Positions 12,011 through 19,901 of a stretch of 23,416 bases of DNA are shown in pieces. Numbering within the stretch: position 1 is the first letter of the stretch; each line of letters opens with the position of its first letter. The stretch lies in assembly GCA_964532715.1 (NCBI GenBank), contig CAZHIX010000015.1:1-23416 (forward strand), written 5' to 3'. The notes under the pieces are model-generated. The model ran no database searches. It was not told the origin of the DNA and worked only from the letters and a program-made list of their open reading frames with translations. Origin of the DNA: 1-14-0-10-45-29 sp964532715 (GTDB lineage: Archaea > Micrarchaeota > Micrarchaeia > Anstonellales > Anstonellaceae). The position numbers and the translations under genes are program-made.

Positions 12011-15000
12011 GTCTTCTTTTGTCGTCTTCATCCTCAATTATATCAGTAACTGGCTTAGGTTCGTCTTGCAGATCAGATTCACTTAAGGGTGCAGAAACAT
12101 CTGGTGGATTAAGATTATCAGTAGTAGTTGAAGAATTTAATGAACTTTCATCTTTGGAGTTGTTATTCGGCGAGTTGATATCCGAGGTGAATGAAATTAT
12201 TGGTACATCTACATCATTTGAATCAGATTTTTGAATATTTACATCTGAAGAATCAGTTGAAATAGGTATAACTTTAGTATCTGAAGATAACTCATCACCA
12301 TTATTATTGGCGGATGGTGTTGTTTCATCAGAGGACAAAATTATTTTTTCTAAATTAGCAGAGTCCAAATTAGAACCATTTGAGTTAATGGACTTGTTGT
12401 TATTATCTATTTTTAGAGTTGCATCATCTGAGCTGATTTTCAAATTGCCGTTTTCACCATTTTTGAAATCTGATCTTAAAACAGGTTTTCTATTATCAAA
12501 ACTTGCAGTTTTCTCATCTTTTTGATTATCAGCTTGTTCTACCTCATCAACTTCAACTTTCATACCAGGTTTTAACTGCATAGAACTATCTTCTTGAGTA
12601 TAACTCGAACTATCTGGAGTGGTGATTGTATTTGAAGTTGTGGTTGCACCAGGAATTGAATCATTCATATCACTTATATGAATATGTTCAATAGCAACAA
12701 TTTTTTCTGATTCTTCAAGGCGCATGAGTCTTACTCCTTGAGTATTTCTTCCAAGAACAGATATTTGATTTACAGGCATTCTAATGGCTTTGTTATTTGA
12801 AGAAAATATGATTATTTCGTCTTCATCACTAACTGCAAGAACCCCAACAACATCTCCATTTCGCTGTGATGTTTTTATGTTTATTGTACCCGAACCACCA
12901 CGATTTTGAAGACGATAATCTGAAGTAGAAGTTCGTTTTCCATATCCATTTTCACACACAGTGAGAATAGTTGGATTATTACATAAAGCCATATCAACTA
13001 CATAATCTCCATCGTGTAAGTATATACCTCGAACACCTTGACCAGTACGACCTATTTCACGAACTTGAGTTTCATTAAATTTGATTGATTGCCCGTTTGC
13101 AGTTGCAAGCAATAAATCTTCATTCCCAGAAGTCTTCTTAACGCTAATTAAACTATCATTTTCACGAAGAGTTATTGCACGTATTCCGCCTTTTCTTGGA
13201 CGAGAATATGCATCTAAAGTCGTGCGTTTCACAGTTCCGTTTTTTGTCGCCATAATGAGTGAATTGTTTGCACAAAAATCACGAACTGCGATACATGAGG
13301 ATACTTTTGCATCGTTGGTTGCGATAAGATTAACTATGGCTTTACCTTTAGAATAACGCGAGGTTTGCATTATTTCATGCACTCCTAACCAATGAACCAT
13401 TCCATCATGAGTGAAGATTAAAAGTTTGTCATGGGTTTTTGCAATCAAAATATCTTTTATGCGATCTTCTTCTTTCGTTTCGGTTCCGATGACCCCTTTT
13501 CCACCGCGATTTTGTGATCTATATTCTTCTAATGAAATACGCTTTATATAATCATCTTCACTAAGAATTATAGCTACTGGTTCATCTGGAATTAAATCTA
13601 AATCATTTATTGGTTCTCCATCCCATTCAATTATTTTTGTTTTTCGCTCATCACCATATTTGTTTTTTATTTCAGTAGTTTCTGCCACAATTATAGAATC
13701 TATTTTTTTTGCATCAGCAAGTATTTGTTCAAGTTCAGCTATGAGTTTTGCAAGTTGAATATTTTCTTCATCTATCTTGTCTCGTTCAAGAGAAGTCAAC
13801 CTAGACAATTTCATATCCAGAATAGCAGATGCTTGTTTCTCGCTAAGATTCCAACCAGACATCAATTGAGAACGTGCAAGACTTACATCAGGTGCAGATT
13901 TTATTGATGCAACTATTTTATCAATATCTAAAAGCGCAATCTTGAGACCTTCTAAAATATGCTTTCTTGCTTTTGCAACATTCAAATCAAAAACACATCT
14001 TCTTCTTATTACTTCACGACGATGATTTATGAATTCTACTAAAAGTTGACGCAATGTAAGTGTCTTTGGCTGATTATCAACAAGAGCTAAATTTATTATG
14101 CCAAAAGAGATTTCAAGTGCAGTTTTTGAGTAAAGCTGATTTAGTATGACGTTTGCATCTAAACCTCTTTTCAACTCAATTACAATTTCTATACCATCTT
14201 TATCAGAATAATCTGCAATGTCAGTTATTCCTTCAATTCGTTTGTCTTTTGCAAGTTCTGCAATATTTTTTACTAGATCAGATTTATTTACTTGATACGG
14301 AATTTGTGTTACAACTATGCATTGACGATTTTTGTCTTTTTTACTCTCTTTTATTTCTGCAACCGCACGCAATTTTATTGAGCCACGACCCTGAGTGTAT
14401 GCACGCATACTCCCAGCTCTTCCAAGTAAAAGCCCACCAGTTGGAAAATCTGGACCTTTCACAATGTTGCATAAAACATGATCGTCAATATCCCAATTTT
14501 CCAGAAGTGCACACATTGCATCACATACCTCCACCAAGTTGTGTGGAGGCATGTTTGTCGCCATACCTACTGCAATACCAGATGAACCGTTGATTAGAAG
14601 ATTAGGTATTTTTGCAGGTAAAACTTTTGGTTCTTGTAATGTCCCATCGAAATTTGGAAGATAATCTATTGTTTGTTTTTCTATATCAGTAAGCATTTCA
14701 TTTGCAATTTTAGACATTCTTACTTCAGTATATCTCATAGCAGCCGCGCTATCACCATCAATAGAACCAAAATTACCTTGTCCATCTACAAGTGTATATC
14801 TTAGCGAGAAGTCTTGCGCCATTCTTACTAAGGAATCGTAAATTGCATTATCACCATGTGGATGATACTTACCTAAAACTTCACCGACAATTCTTGCAGA
14901 TTTTTTGTATGGTTTTTCATGAGTATTTGAAAGTTCTTGCATTGAGTACAAGACACGCCTATGAACTGGCTTGAAACCATCTCGGACATCAGGCAATGCA

Positions 15001-15101
15001 CGTCCGACTATTACCGACATGGCATAATCAAGATACGAAACTGAAAGTTCTTTCTCTATTGGGCGAAGTTTGTCTTTTGATTCACTAATTTGAGAGTCCA
15101 T
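11973..15101 (-). CDS. gyrA: DNA gyrase subunit A with long C-terminal acidic tail
   Basis: GyrA cuts and rejoins DNA in the gyrase A2B2 complex. The breakage-reunion domain is intact: LPDVRDGFKPVHRRVLY (36-52), HPHGDNAIYDSLVRMAQ (80-96), and catalytic Tyr124 in AMRYTEVRM. The residue matching E. coli Ser83 is Asn85, while Asp87 is kept as Asp89. The C-terminal DNA-wrapping domain carries a GyrA-box-like QNRGGKG (canonical QRRGGKG) and a second YRLQNRGGSG. From about residue 809 to the end (1042) the protein continues as a Ser/Asn/Asp-rich low-complexity tail ending in EDDKRRLNEFFSKGKPKP; usual GyrA length is about 800-880. The start is ATG 15101, with GGTG six bases upstream; a TTG at 15113 is rejected. 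It follows gyrB by 19 bases. Confidence 0.97.
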   Translation of the reverse strand: MDSQISESKDKLRPIEKELSVSYLDYAMSVIVGRALPDVRDGFKPVHRRVLYSMQELSNTHEKPYKKSARIVGEVLGKYHPHGDNAIYDSLVRMAQDFSLRYTLVDGQGNFGSIDGDSAAAMRYTEVRMSKIANEMLTDIEKQTIDYLPNFDGTLQEPKVLPAKIPNLLINGSSGIAVGMATNMPPHNLVEVCDAMCALLENWDIDDHVLCNIVKGPDFPTGGLLLGRAGSMRAYTQGRGSIKLRAVAEIKESKKDKNRQCIVVTQIPYQVNKSDLVKNIAELAKDKRIEGITDIADYSDKDGIEIVIELKRGLDANVILNQLYSKTALEISFGIINLALVDNQPKTLTLRQLLVEFINHRREVIRRRCVFDLNVAKARKHILEGLKIALLDIDKIVASIKSAPDVSLARSQLMSGWNLSEKQASAILDMKLSRLTSLERDKIDEENIQLAKLIAELEQILADAKKIDSIIVAETTEIKNKYGDERKTKIIEWDGEPINDLDLIPDEPVAIILSEDDYIKRISLEEYRSQNRGGKGVIGTETKEEDRIKDILIAKTHDKLLIFTHDGMVHWLGVHEIMQTSRYSKGKAIVNLIATNDAKVSSCIAVRDFCANNSLIMATKNGTVKRTTLDAYSRPRKGGIRAITLRENDSLISVKKTSGNEDLLLATANGQSIKFNETQVREIGRTGQGVRGIYLHDGDYVVDMALCNNPTILTVCENGYGKRTSTSDYRLQNRGGSGTINIKTSQRNGDVVGVLAVSDEDEIIIFSSNNKAIRMPVNQISVLGRNTQGVRLMRLEESEKIVAIEHIHISDMNDSIPGATTTSNTITTPDSSSYTQEDSSMQLKPGMKVEVDEVEQADNQKDEKTASFDNRKPVLRSDFKNGENGNLKISSDDATLKIDNNNKSINSNGSNLDSANLEKIILSSDETTPSANNNGDELSSDTKVIPISTDSSDVNIQKSDSNDVDVPIISFTSDINSPNNNSKDESSLNSSTTTDNLNPPDVSAPLSESDLQDEPKPVTDIIEDEDDKRRLNEFFSKGKPKP

Positions 15102-15120
15102 AATAAACACCAATTGTTAA

Positions 15121-17076
15121 TCAGATATCCAAATTTTGTACCTTCAATGCGTTTTCTTCTATGAATTTTCTTCTGGGCTCTACTGCATCGCCCATAAGTA
15201 TCGTAAAAAGCTCATCTGCTTTCATAGCATCGTCTATAGTCACTTTAAGCATAGTGCGGGTCTTTGGATCCATAGTGGTTTCCCACAGTTGTGCGGGATT
15301 CATTTCCCCAAGACCTTTGTAGCGCTGAACATGATATCCCTTTGGATTGCCCCAGTCTGACAGTAGTTTTGCAAGTTCTGCATCATCATATGCATATGCA
15401 GAACGATTTGATGCTTTTAGTTTATAGAGCGGAGGTTGAGCGATATAGACATGACCTTGTTCAACAAGCGGTTTTAGATACCTGAAAAACAAAGTAAGAA
15501 TAAGTGTGCGTATATGCGCACCATCAACATCAGCATCGGTCATTATTATAATTCGGTCATAACGTATTTTTGACATATCAAAATCTGAGCCGAAATTAGT
15601 GCCGATTGCCATTATAAGATTTCTTATCTCAACACTTTCCAAAAATTTATTTATAGATGCTTTTTCAACATTTAGAATTTTTCCACGTAATGGTAAAATT
15701 GCCTGAATTTTTCGATCTCGTCCTTGTTTTGCTGAACCCCCAGCAGAATCGCCTTCTACAATATAAAGTTCGCATTTTTTGGGATCTGATTCGGTACAAT
15801 CTGCAAGTTTTCCTGGAAGAACAGAAGATTCTAAAACACTTTTTCTACGAATAAGATCTTTTGCTTTTTGGGCAGCTTCACGCGCCTGCATAGCAGACAC
15901 TGCCTTTAGACAAATTGCACGTGCATCCGCAGGATTTTCTTCAAAATATGTACGCAAAGATTCTCCTACTATTTGTTCAACAATACCTTTTACTTCAGTG
16001 TTTCCAAGTTTTGTTTTTGTCTGACCTTCAAATTGAGGATTTTGTATTTTTACAGATATAATCGCACAAAGTCCCTCTTTTAAGTCATCACCAGAAATTG
16101 ACCCTTCTTTTATTACTTTATTTTGACGCGAATATTCGTTTATAGAGCGAGTAAGTGCAGATTTGAAACCAGCAAGATGAGTTCCACCTTCTATAGTATG
16201 AATTGAGTTGACATACGCATAAACATTATCGTTGAATGTATTGTTGTACTGCAAAGATACCTCACACATAACATTTGAAGCTTCTTTTTCAAAATATATT
16301 ACTGGATGCAAAATTGTTTTGTTTTTATTTAAATGAGAAACAAATTCTGCAATCCCACCTACAAAATAAAATGATTCATTTTTAGAATCTCGCTCATCTG
16401 AAATTGTTATAGTTATTCCCTTATTTAGATACGCTAATTCACGCAGACGTTTTGACAAAATATCATAACTAAATTCAGTAGTTTCAAATATTTTTCCATC
16501 TGGTTTGAAAGCCACAGATGTTCCTGTTTGAGATGTTTGAGCGATATTTTTTACATCGCATGTAGGTTTGCCATATTCATAGAGTTGAATCCATTCACGA
16601 CTATCTCGTTTAACTCTTACTTCAAGATTTTGAGATAGTGCATTAACAACAGATACACCTACCCCATGAAGCCCACCCGAAACTTTGTAAGTGTTGTTGT
16701 CAAATTTTCCGCCAGCGTGCAAAACTGTCATTACAACTTCAAGTGCAGATTTCCCAGACGAATGTTTATCTACAGGAATACCACGCCCATTATCAGTTAT
16801 GCAAACAAATCCATCTTTTCGTATCATTACATCAATCTGAGTACAAAAACCTGCAAGCGCCTCGTCTATTGAGTTATCAACTACTTCGTAAACTAAATGA
16901 TGTAACCCCCTCACACCTGTGTCTCCGATATACATCCCAGGTCTTTTTCTCACAGCATCAAGACCCTCAAGAACCTGTATGTTTGAAGCAGAATAGTTAT
17001 TTGATTTTATTTTTAAATCTTTCTCATTGGAATTTTCCATTAAATCGCTTACTCCAAAAATTGTTTTTTTTAACAT
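15121..17076 (-). CDS. gyrB: DNA gyrase subunit B
   Basis: GyrB supplies the ATPase and TOPRIM parts of gyrase. The GHKL ATP site is intact: EVVDNSIDEALAGF with the catalytic Glu and Asn, DNGRGIPVD, and GGLHGVGVSVVNALS. The transducer includes QTKTKLGNTEV, and the TOPRIM domain has YIVEGDSAGGSAKQGRDRK, LPLRGKILNVEKA and the metal-binding DADVDGAHIRTL. The C-terminal end has HVQRYKGLGEMNPAQLWETT. The 651-residue length matches the short GyrB type without the E. coli insertion. Gyrase is bacterial in origin and was probably acquired by transfer in the ancestry of such archaea (established for several archaeal lineages). The start could be ATG 17076, about 13 bases after the predicted transcription start from the box at 17111-17119, or ATG 17040, which gives a more typical N-terminus. 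Confidence 0.97.
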   Translation of the reverse strand: MLKKTIFGVSDLMENSNEKDLKIKSNNYSASNIQVLEGLDAVRKRPGMYIGDTGVRGLHHLVYEVVDNSIDEALAGFCTQIDVMIRKDGFVCITDNGRGIPVDKHSSGKSALEVVMTVLHAGGKFDNNTYKVSGGLHGVGVSVVNALSQNLEVRVKRDSREWIQLYEYGKPTCDVKNIAQTSQTGTSVAFKPDGKIFETTEFSYDILSKRLRELAYLNKGITITISDERDSKNESFYFVGGIAEFVSHLNKNKTILHPVIYFEKEASNVMCEVSLQYNNTFNDNVYAYVNSIHTIEGGTHLAGFKSALTRSINEYSRQNKVIKEGSISGDDLKEGLCAIISVKIQNPQFEGQTKTKLGNTEVKGIVEQIVGESLRTYFEENPADARAICLKAVSAMQAREAAQKAKDLIRRKSVLESSVLPGKLADCTESDPKKCELYIVEGDSAGGSAKQGRDRKIQAILPLRGKILNVEKASINKFLESVEIRNLIMAIGTNFGSDFDMSKIRYDRIIIMTDADVDGAHIRTLILTLFFRYLKPLVEQGHVYIAQPPLYKLKASNRSAYAYDDAELAKLLSDWGNPKGYHVQRYKGLGEMNPAQLWETTMDPKTRTMLKVTIDDAMKADELFTILMGDAVEPRRKFIEENALKVQNLDI

Positions 17077-17521
17077 AAAAATTCAGACAAATACGACTGT
17101 AAAATCGCCTGTATATATGTGGGATTGAAAGTTTATAAAGCAACCTGAAGAACAGCGTTTTTTACAAGTCTGAAACACCTAAAATACTTTATAAACATTT
17201 GCAAATGAAATAATGCATATCAATAATGCATATCAAGTGTACAAATATAATTGGAAAATAATATATAGATAGCTAAAAAGACCAGATGTTCTAAAACAAC
17301 TCAAACTAAAACGTTGAGTTAAATATACGAGGATGAAATAAATTCTGCGATACATTTATAAGATGCACAAGCGCTTAGAATAAAACAAACAATCACTTTA
17401 GCGTACGTTATATATAAGTGTATAAAGTAGTTTAGCACTATAATATACAAAGTATGCGAAGTGAAATGATAAAAAATTGTAATTTTGTACGTTTAAAGTA
17501 CATTTAATTTAGGTGTTGTAA
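17077..17521. promoter_or_regulatory. Long divergent control region between gyrB and rpl10e
   Basis: This 445-base gap holds no gene or tRNA that I can see. On the minus side there is a TATATAC box (17111-17119) and a CTTTATAAAC box (17131-17140) for gyrB. In the middle is a tandem repeat TAATGCATATCA (17211-17222 and 17224-17235), each copy with an ATGCAT palindrome, and an inverted repeat AACTCAA/TTGAGTT (17298-17304, 17314-17320). On the plus side there are TATA-like boxes TTATATATAA (17409-17418), TATAATATAC (about 17440-17449) and GTTTAAAG (17491-17498). A Shine-Dalgarno AGGTG (17511-17515) precedes the L10e ATG. Confidence 0.55.
17211..17235. repeat. Two tandem copies of a 12-base element
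   Basis: TAATGCATATCA occurs at 17211-17222 and again at 17224-17235, a period of 13 bases. It lies roughly midway between the divergent gyrB and rpl10e promoters. The centre-to-centre distance is about 1.2 helical turns, so two proteins could bind on neighbouring faces. It could equally be a slippage product. Confidence 0.5.
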
Positions 17522-18052
17522 ATGGTTGGAATAAGACCCGCAAAAACATGCAGAGAAATAAATAAAGTAGCCTGGACAAGATTTTCAAAAAGAAAACCAA
17601 GAAAATCATACGTAAAAGCTATGCCTCACACAAATTTGCTTAATTTCCATATGGGGACTAGAATTTCAGATGTTTATGATGTAGAGTATGAACTAGTAGC
17701 AAAACACGATGTTCAACTAAGAGATAATGCGCTTGAATCTGCAAGACAAGCCGCTAACAAATATTTAGAAAAAGTAATTCCTAATCAATATTATTTTCAT
17801 TTAAGGGTGATTTGTCATAACGTCATACGTGAAAACAAAATGATTGCCGGAGCAGGTGCAGACCGTCTTCAAAAAGGAATGAGAGCTGCGTTTGGAAGAC
17901 CAACAGATAGAGCAGCAAGAATAAGAGAAGGCCAGCCAATACTCACGATAAAGACAAAAAAAACAAATGAATCACATATACGAGAAGCCATGAGAAGAAT
18001 GAAAGCAAAGATGTCAGGAAAATGGTCATTTGTTTCGACGATGACATCTTAG
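17522..18052 (+). CDS. rpl10e: Ribosomal protein L10e (uL16)
   Basis: This 176-residue protein has the archaeal/eukaryotic L10e N-terminus RPAKTCREINKVAWTRFSKR (6-25), then SYVKAMPHTNLLNFHMG, a helix region ALESARQAANKYLEK, and HLRVICHNVIREN. The conserved GADRLQKGMRAAFGRP block and the C-terminal EAMRRMKAKMSGKWSF follow. It belongs to the large subunit near the peptidyl transferase centre and the A-site tRNA. The start ATG has a clear Shine-Dalgarno AGGTG six bases upstream. Length and conserved residues are normal. It heads a plus-strand pair with a winged-helix protein 14 bases downstream. The long upstream region may hold its control elements. Confidence 0.97.
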   Translation: MVGIRPAKTCREINKVAWTRFSKRKPRKSYVKAMPHTNLLNFHMGTRISDVYDVEYELVAKHDVQLRDNALESARQAANKYLEKVIPNQYYFHLRVICHNVIRENKMIAGAGADRLQKGMRAAFGRPTDRAARIREGQPILTIKTKKTNESHIREAMRRMKAKMSGKWSFVSTMTS

Positions 18053-18066
18053 ATAAGGTATGAAAT

Positions 18067-18639
18067 ATGCAATTTGAAGGTGAAGTTCGTTCAGGTATGG
18101 ATTGCGTAATAGAATTATTGCGCTCCAACCCAAAAACGAAGTTTACGATAGCGAAAGTCAGAGCACGTACAGGGTTACCTAATTCTTTTTTGAAAAAATG
18201 GATAGACTTATTAGAAAAACACGGATTTGTTCACTTTTTTTACAATATTAAACATGACGAATTTATTTGGGTTGAACAGAAAAGGGAAGTAAAACAAGTA
18301 CAAACAAATAATGCTACAAACAATATTACTAGAAGATATAATAGAAATGAAAAAAGTATTTATAGCTCAACAGAAAAAACAGTAATCTCAACAAGTGATT
18401 TGACGCAATATAAACAGTATTCACTACAACCAGATAAAATAAAAGAACTGATGAATGACATAAATGAAACTGTTGCTGATACTCAGATATTAGCTCGAAG
18501 AATTAATAGTATTAAAAGTGCTAAAATAATTGATTTTACAACATTAGGAATAACAAGACATAACCTTGAGATAAAAAATAGGCGACTTGCAAATTTGCTT
18601 AGTCAAGCAAAGAGCATAAATAATAGTGTAAAGAATTAA
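18067..18639 (+). CDS. Winged-helix protein of unknown function
   Basis: The first 75 residues look like a winged helix-turn-helix: MDCVIELLRSNPKTKFTIAK forms helix 1 and the start of helix 2, VRARTGLPNSFLKKWIDLLE forms the recognition region, and HGFVHFFYNIKHDEFIWV forms the wing. A polar Asn/Thr/Ser-rich linker (about 76-115, with TNNATNNITRR) follows, then a helical C-terminal region from about 120 to 190 containing KIKELMNDINETVADTQIL. It could be a DNA-binding regulator, but its partner and target are unknown. It lies 14 bases after rpl10e with AAGGT eight bases before its ATG, so it is probably co-transcribed with the ribosomal gene. The 3' end is convergent with a pilin-like gene. No known family was recognised. 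Confidence 0.72.
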   Translation: MQFEGEVRSGMDCVIELLRSNPKTKFTIAKVRARTGLPNSFLKKWIDLLEKHGFVHFFYNIKHDEFIWVEQKREVKQVQTNNATNNITRRYNRNEKSIYSSTEKTVISTSDLTQYKQYSLQPDKIKELMNDINETVADTQILARRINSIKSAKIIDFTTLGITRHNLEIKNRRLANLLSQAKSINNSVKN

Positions 18640-18700
18640 AACTTAATTTTGTATTTTTGTAAATCAATTGCGTCTGCATATGATATAAACCAAATATTGT

Positions 18701-18723
18701 ATATACGAGTTTAACCCGTATAT
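18701..18723. terminator. Hairpin between convergent genes
   Basis: ATATACG (18701-18707) and CGTATAT (18717-18723) form a seven-base stem with a nine-base loop in the 112-base gap between convergent genes ending at 18639 and 18752. It may help terminate one or both, but there is no strong T-tract directly after it. Confidence 0.35.
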
Positions 18724-18751
18724 CTTTGTGAATCTATTATTAATCAGATGA

Positions 18752-19210
18752 TCAGTTACCACAAGAACCACGCAATGGACGTATTCCCTCAAAATTTAAA
18801 TCTTCAAAATAAGGTGTGCTGTAATTTATTACAAGTGTTCCCTCAAAGCTGGTTTCTGAACCTGAACAAAACGGAGTACCCGAAACTAAATATACTATAC
18901 GCTCGGCTGGAGCGATTTCTATATCTGGAGAAACCACACTATTAGTTGAATCAACTACAAAACCAGTTAAATTTATCGGTTTTGAATCAATATTCTCAAT
19001 TAGCAAACTGAGATCTCCACCGTTTACACAACTATAGTCCAAGACTCTAAGTGGACGAGGTTGCGATGACCAATACATTCTTGCTTCATTTTCAGTTATA
19101 TCTTTTGATGATTGCGAGAAAAATAATGTAAGACCGATTGCAACCATAGCAATAACTAATACTACACCTAAAATTACAATAAATTCAGATGAAACCTGTG
19201 CTTTCTTCAT
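18752..19210 (-). CDS. Pilin-like secreted protein with class III signal peptide (first of a pair)
   Basis: From ATG 19210 the protein begins MKKAQVSSEFIVILGVVLVI, an archaeal class III (prepilin-type) signal: basic KK, then A|Q, then Q-x-S-x-E-F and a hydrophobic stretch of about 20 residues. A prepilin peptidase such as EppA/PibD should cut before Q5, leaving the hydrophobic helix for assembly into a filament or membrane anchor. The remaining 120 residues are a beta-rich domain with cysteines in DYSCVNGGD, TPFCSGS and RGSCGN. I chose 19210 because a CTTTAATAAT box (19231-19240) is centred 26 bases upstream, predicting a leaderless mRNA; an ATG at 19228 would lie inside the promoter. It is paralogous to the protein encoded upstream. 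Confidence 0.85.
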   Translation of the reverse strand: MKKAQVSSEFIVILGVVLVIAMVAIGLTLFFSQSSKDITENEARMYWSSQPRPLRVLDYSCVNGGDLSLLIENIDSKPINLTGFVVDSTNSVVSPDIEIAPAERIVYLVSGTPFCSGSETSFEGTLVINYSTPYFEDLNFEGIRPLRGSCGN

Positions 19211-19230
19211 AGAATACACAACACGCATTA

Positions 19231-19240
19231 ATTATTAAAG
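19231..19240 (-). promoter_or_regulatory. TATA box of the first pilin-like gene
   Basis: CTTTAATAAT on the minus strand is centred about 26 bases upstream of ATG 19210. It sits in the short gap after the stop of the neighbouring pilin-like gene, so each of the pair appears to have its own promoter. Confidence 0.5.
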
Positions 19241-19262
19241 GATACTTACAGACAACTTGAGA

Positions 19263-19859
19263 TTATGCATTAAACCGATAAACACATTCAAGTGCAAGTG
19301 GATATACTCCANNNNNNNNNNAAATATAAAGTAAAACTAAATCTAAATAAATATATTTTACTCCCGAGGGACAAACGATACTTGGAACAGAATATGTTTC
19401 AGTAAAAATTGTTTTGGTGCTATGAGATGGAATCTCAAGCTCACAAATGCATGGACTACTAACACAGCTAACAACATCACAATAAGACTCGGATGCGCCC
19501 TCAATTACTCCATGTTCATATTTAAAGAATGAATAATTAGTATTGTTTAATTTTATGCCATTTATGATAAAATTATTATCTGAATTTGATTTTATGGCAA
19601 AATAAATATGACCATTGTATTTTTCGTAAAACGCATCATCAATTGAAAATGGTCTTGCCTGTGTTTTCCAAAAATCAGAAGAAGATTTTACATCCATTGC
19701 ATTTGTAAAATCAATAAAGATTATATAAAAACCCATAGTAACTATTGCAAGAATAAGTAATACTGCAAGCATAATCAAAAATTCCATCGTTATTTGTGCA
19801 TGGATTTTTTTGCGCGAGGTTTGTAAATTTTGAATAAGTGATAATAATGATAAACTCAT
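19263..19859 (-). CDS. Pilin-like secreted protein with class III signal peptide (second of a pair; contains assembly gap)
   Basis: From ATG 19859 the protein starts MSLSLLSLIQNLQTSRKKIH, then AQITMEFLIMLAVLLILAIV. It has a longer cytoplasmic lead than its neighbour, but the same class III pattern (basic residues, A|Q, Q-x-T-x-E-F, hydrophobic helix), with predicted cleavage at A21|Q22. The outer domain has cysteines (ESYCDVVSC, SPCICELEIP, SIVCPSG, ALEC) and a NYS sequon. A run of ten Ns at 19312-19321 interrupts the C-terminus. The frame stays open on both sides, but comparison with the paralogue suggests about seven residues more than the four unknown codons, so the real gap is probably longer. 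Start 19859 has a TTTTTAATT box centred about 26 bases upstream. Confidence 0.82.
   Translation of the reverse strand: MSLSLLSLIQNLQTSRKKIHAQITMEFLIMLAVLLILAIVTMGFYIIFIDFTNAMDVKSSSDFWKTQARPFSIDDAFYEKYNGHIYFAIKSNSDNNFIINGIKLNNTNYSFFKYEHGVIEGASESYCDVVSCVSSPCICELEIPSHSTKTIFTETYSVPSIVCPSGVKYIYLDLVLLYIXXXXGVYPLALECVYRFNA
19312..19321. other. Assembly gap (10 Ns)
   Basis: Ten undetermined bases within the C-terminal coding part of the second pilin-like gene. Ten Ns is probably a scaffold filler and not a measured length. Confidence 0.99.
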
Positions 19860-19880
19860 ACTAATCAAAACACACAAACA

Positions 19881-19891
19881 AATTAAAAACA
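19881..19891 (-). promoter_or_regulatory. TATA box of the second pilin-like gene
   Basis: The minus-strand stretch TGTTTTTAATTTG is centred about 26 bases upstream of ATG 19859. It supports that start over a TTG at 19877, which lies inside the presumed promoter region. Confidence 0.5.
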
Positions 19892-19901
19892 GTTAGACTG
19901 G

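Noticed and set aside
11973..12677. The GyrA tail as a separate gene fused by an error
   Set aside because: The frame is continuous, has no internal Shine-Dalgarno and start on its strand, and its composition changes gradually, so a genuine extension is more likely.
14153..14593. Plus-strand frame of 146 codons inside gyrA
   Set aside because: It lies fully antisense to the conserved GyrA coding sequence and has low-complexity Leu/Gln/His composition typical of a shadow frame.
17077..17521. A tRNA or other structured RNA in the longest gap
   Set aside because: No T-loop GTTCRAN pattern with paired arms or conserved tRNA signature was seen; only short repeats and AT boxes were found.
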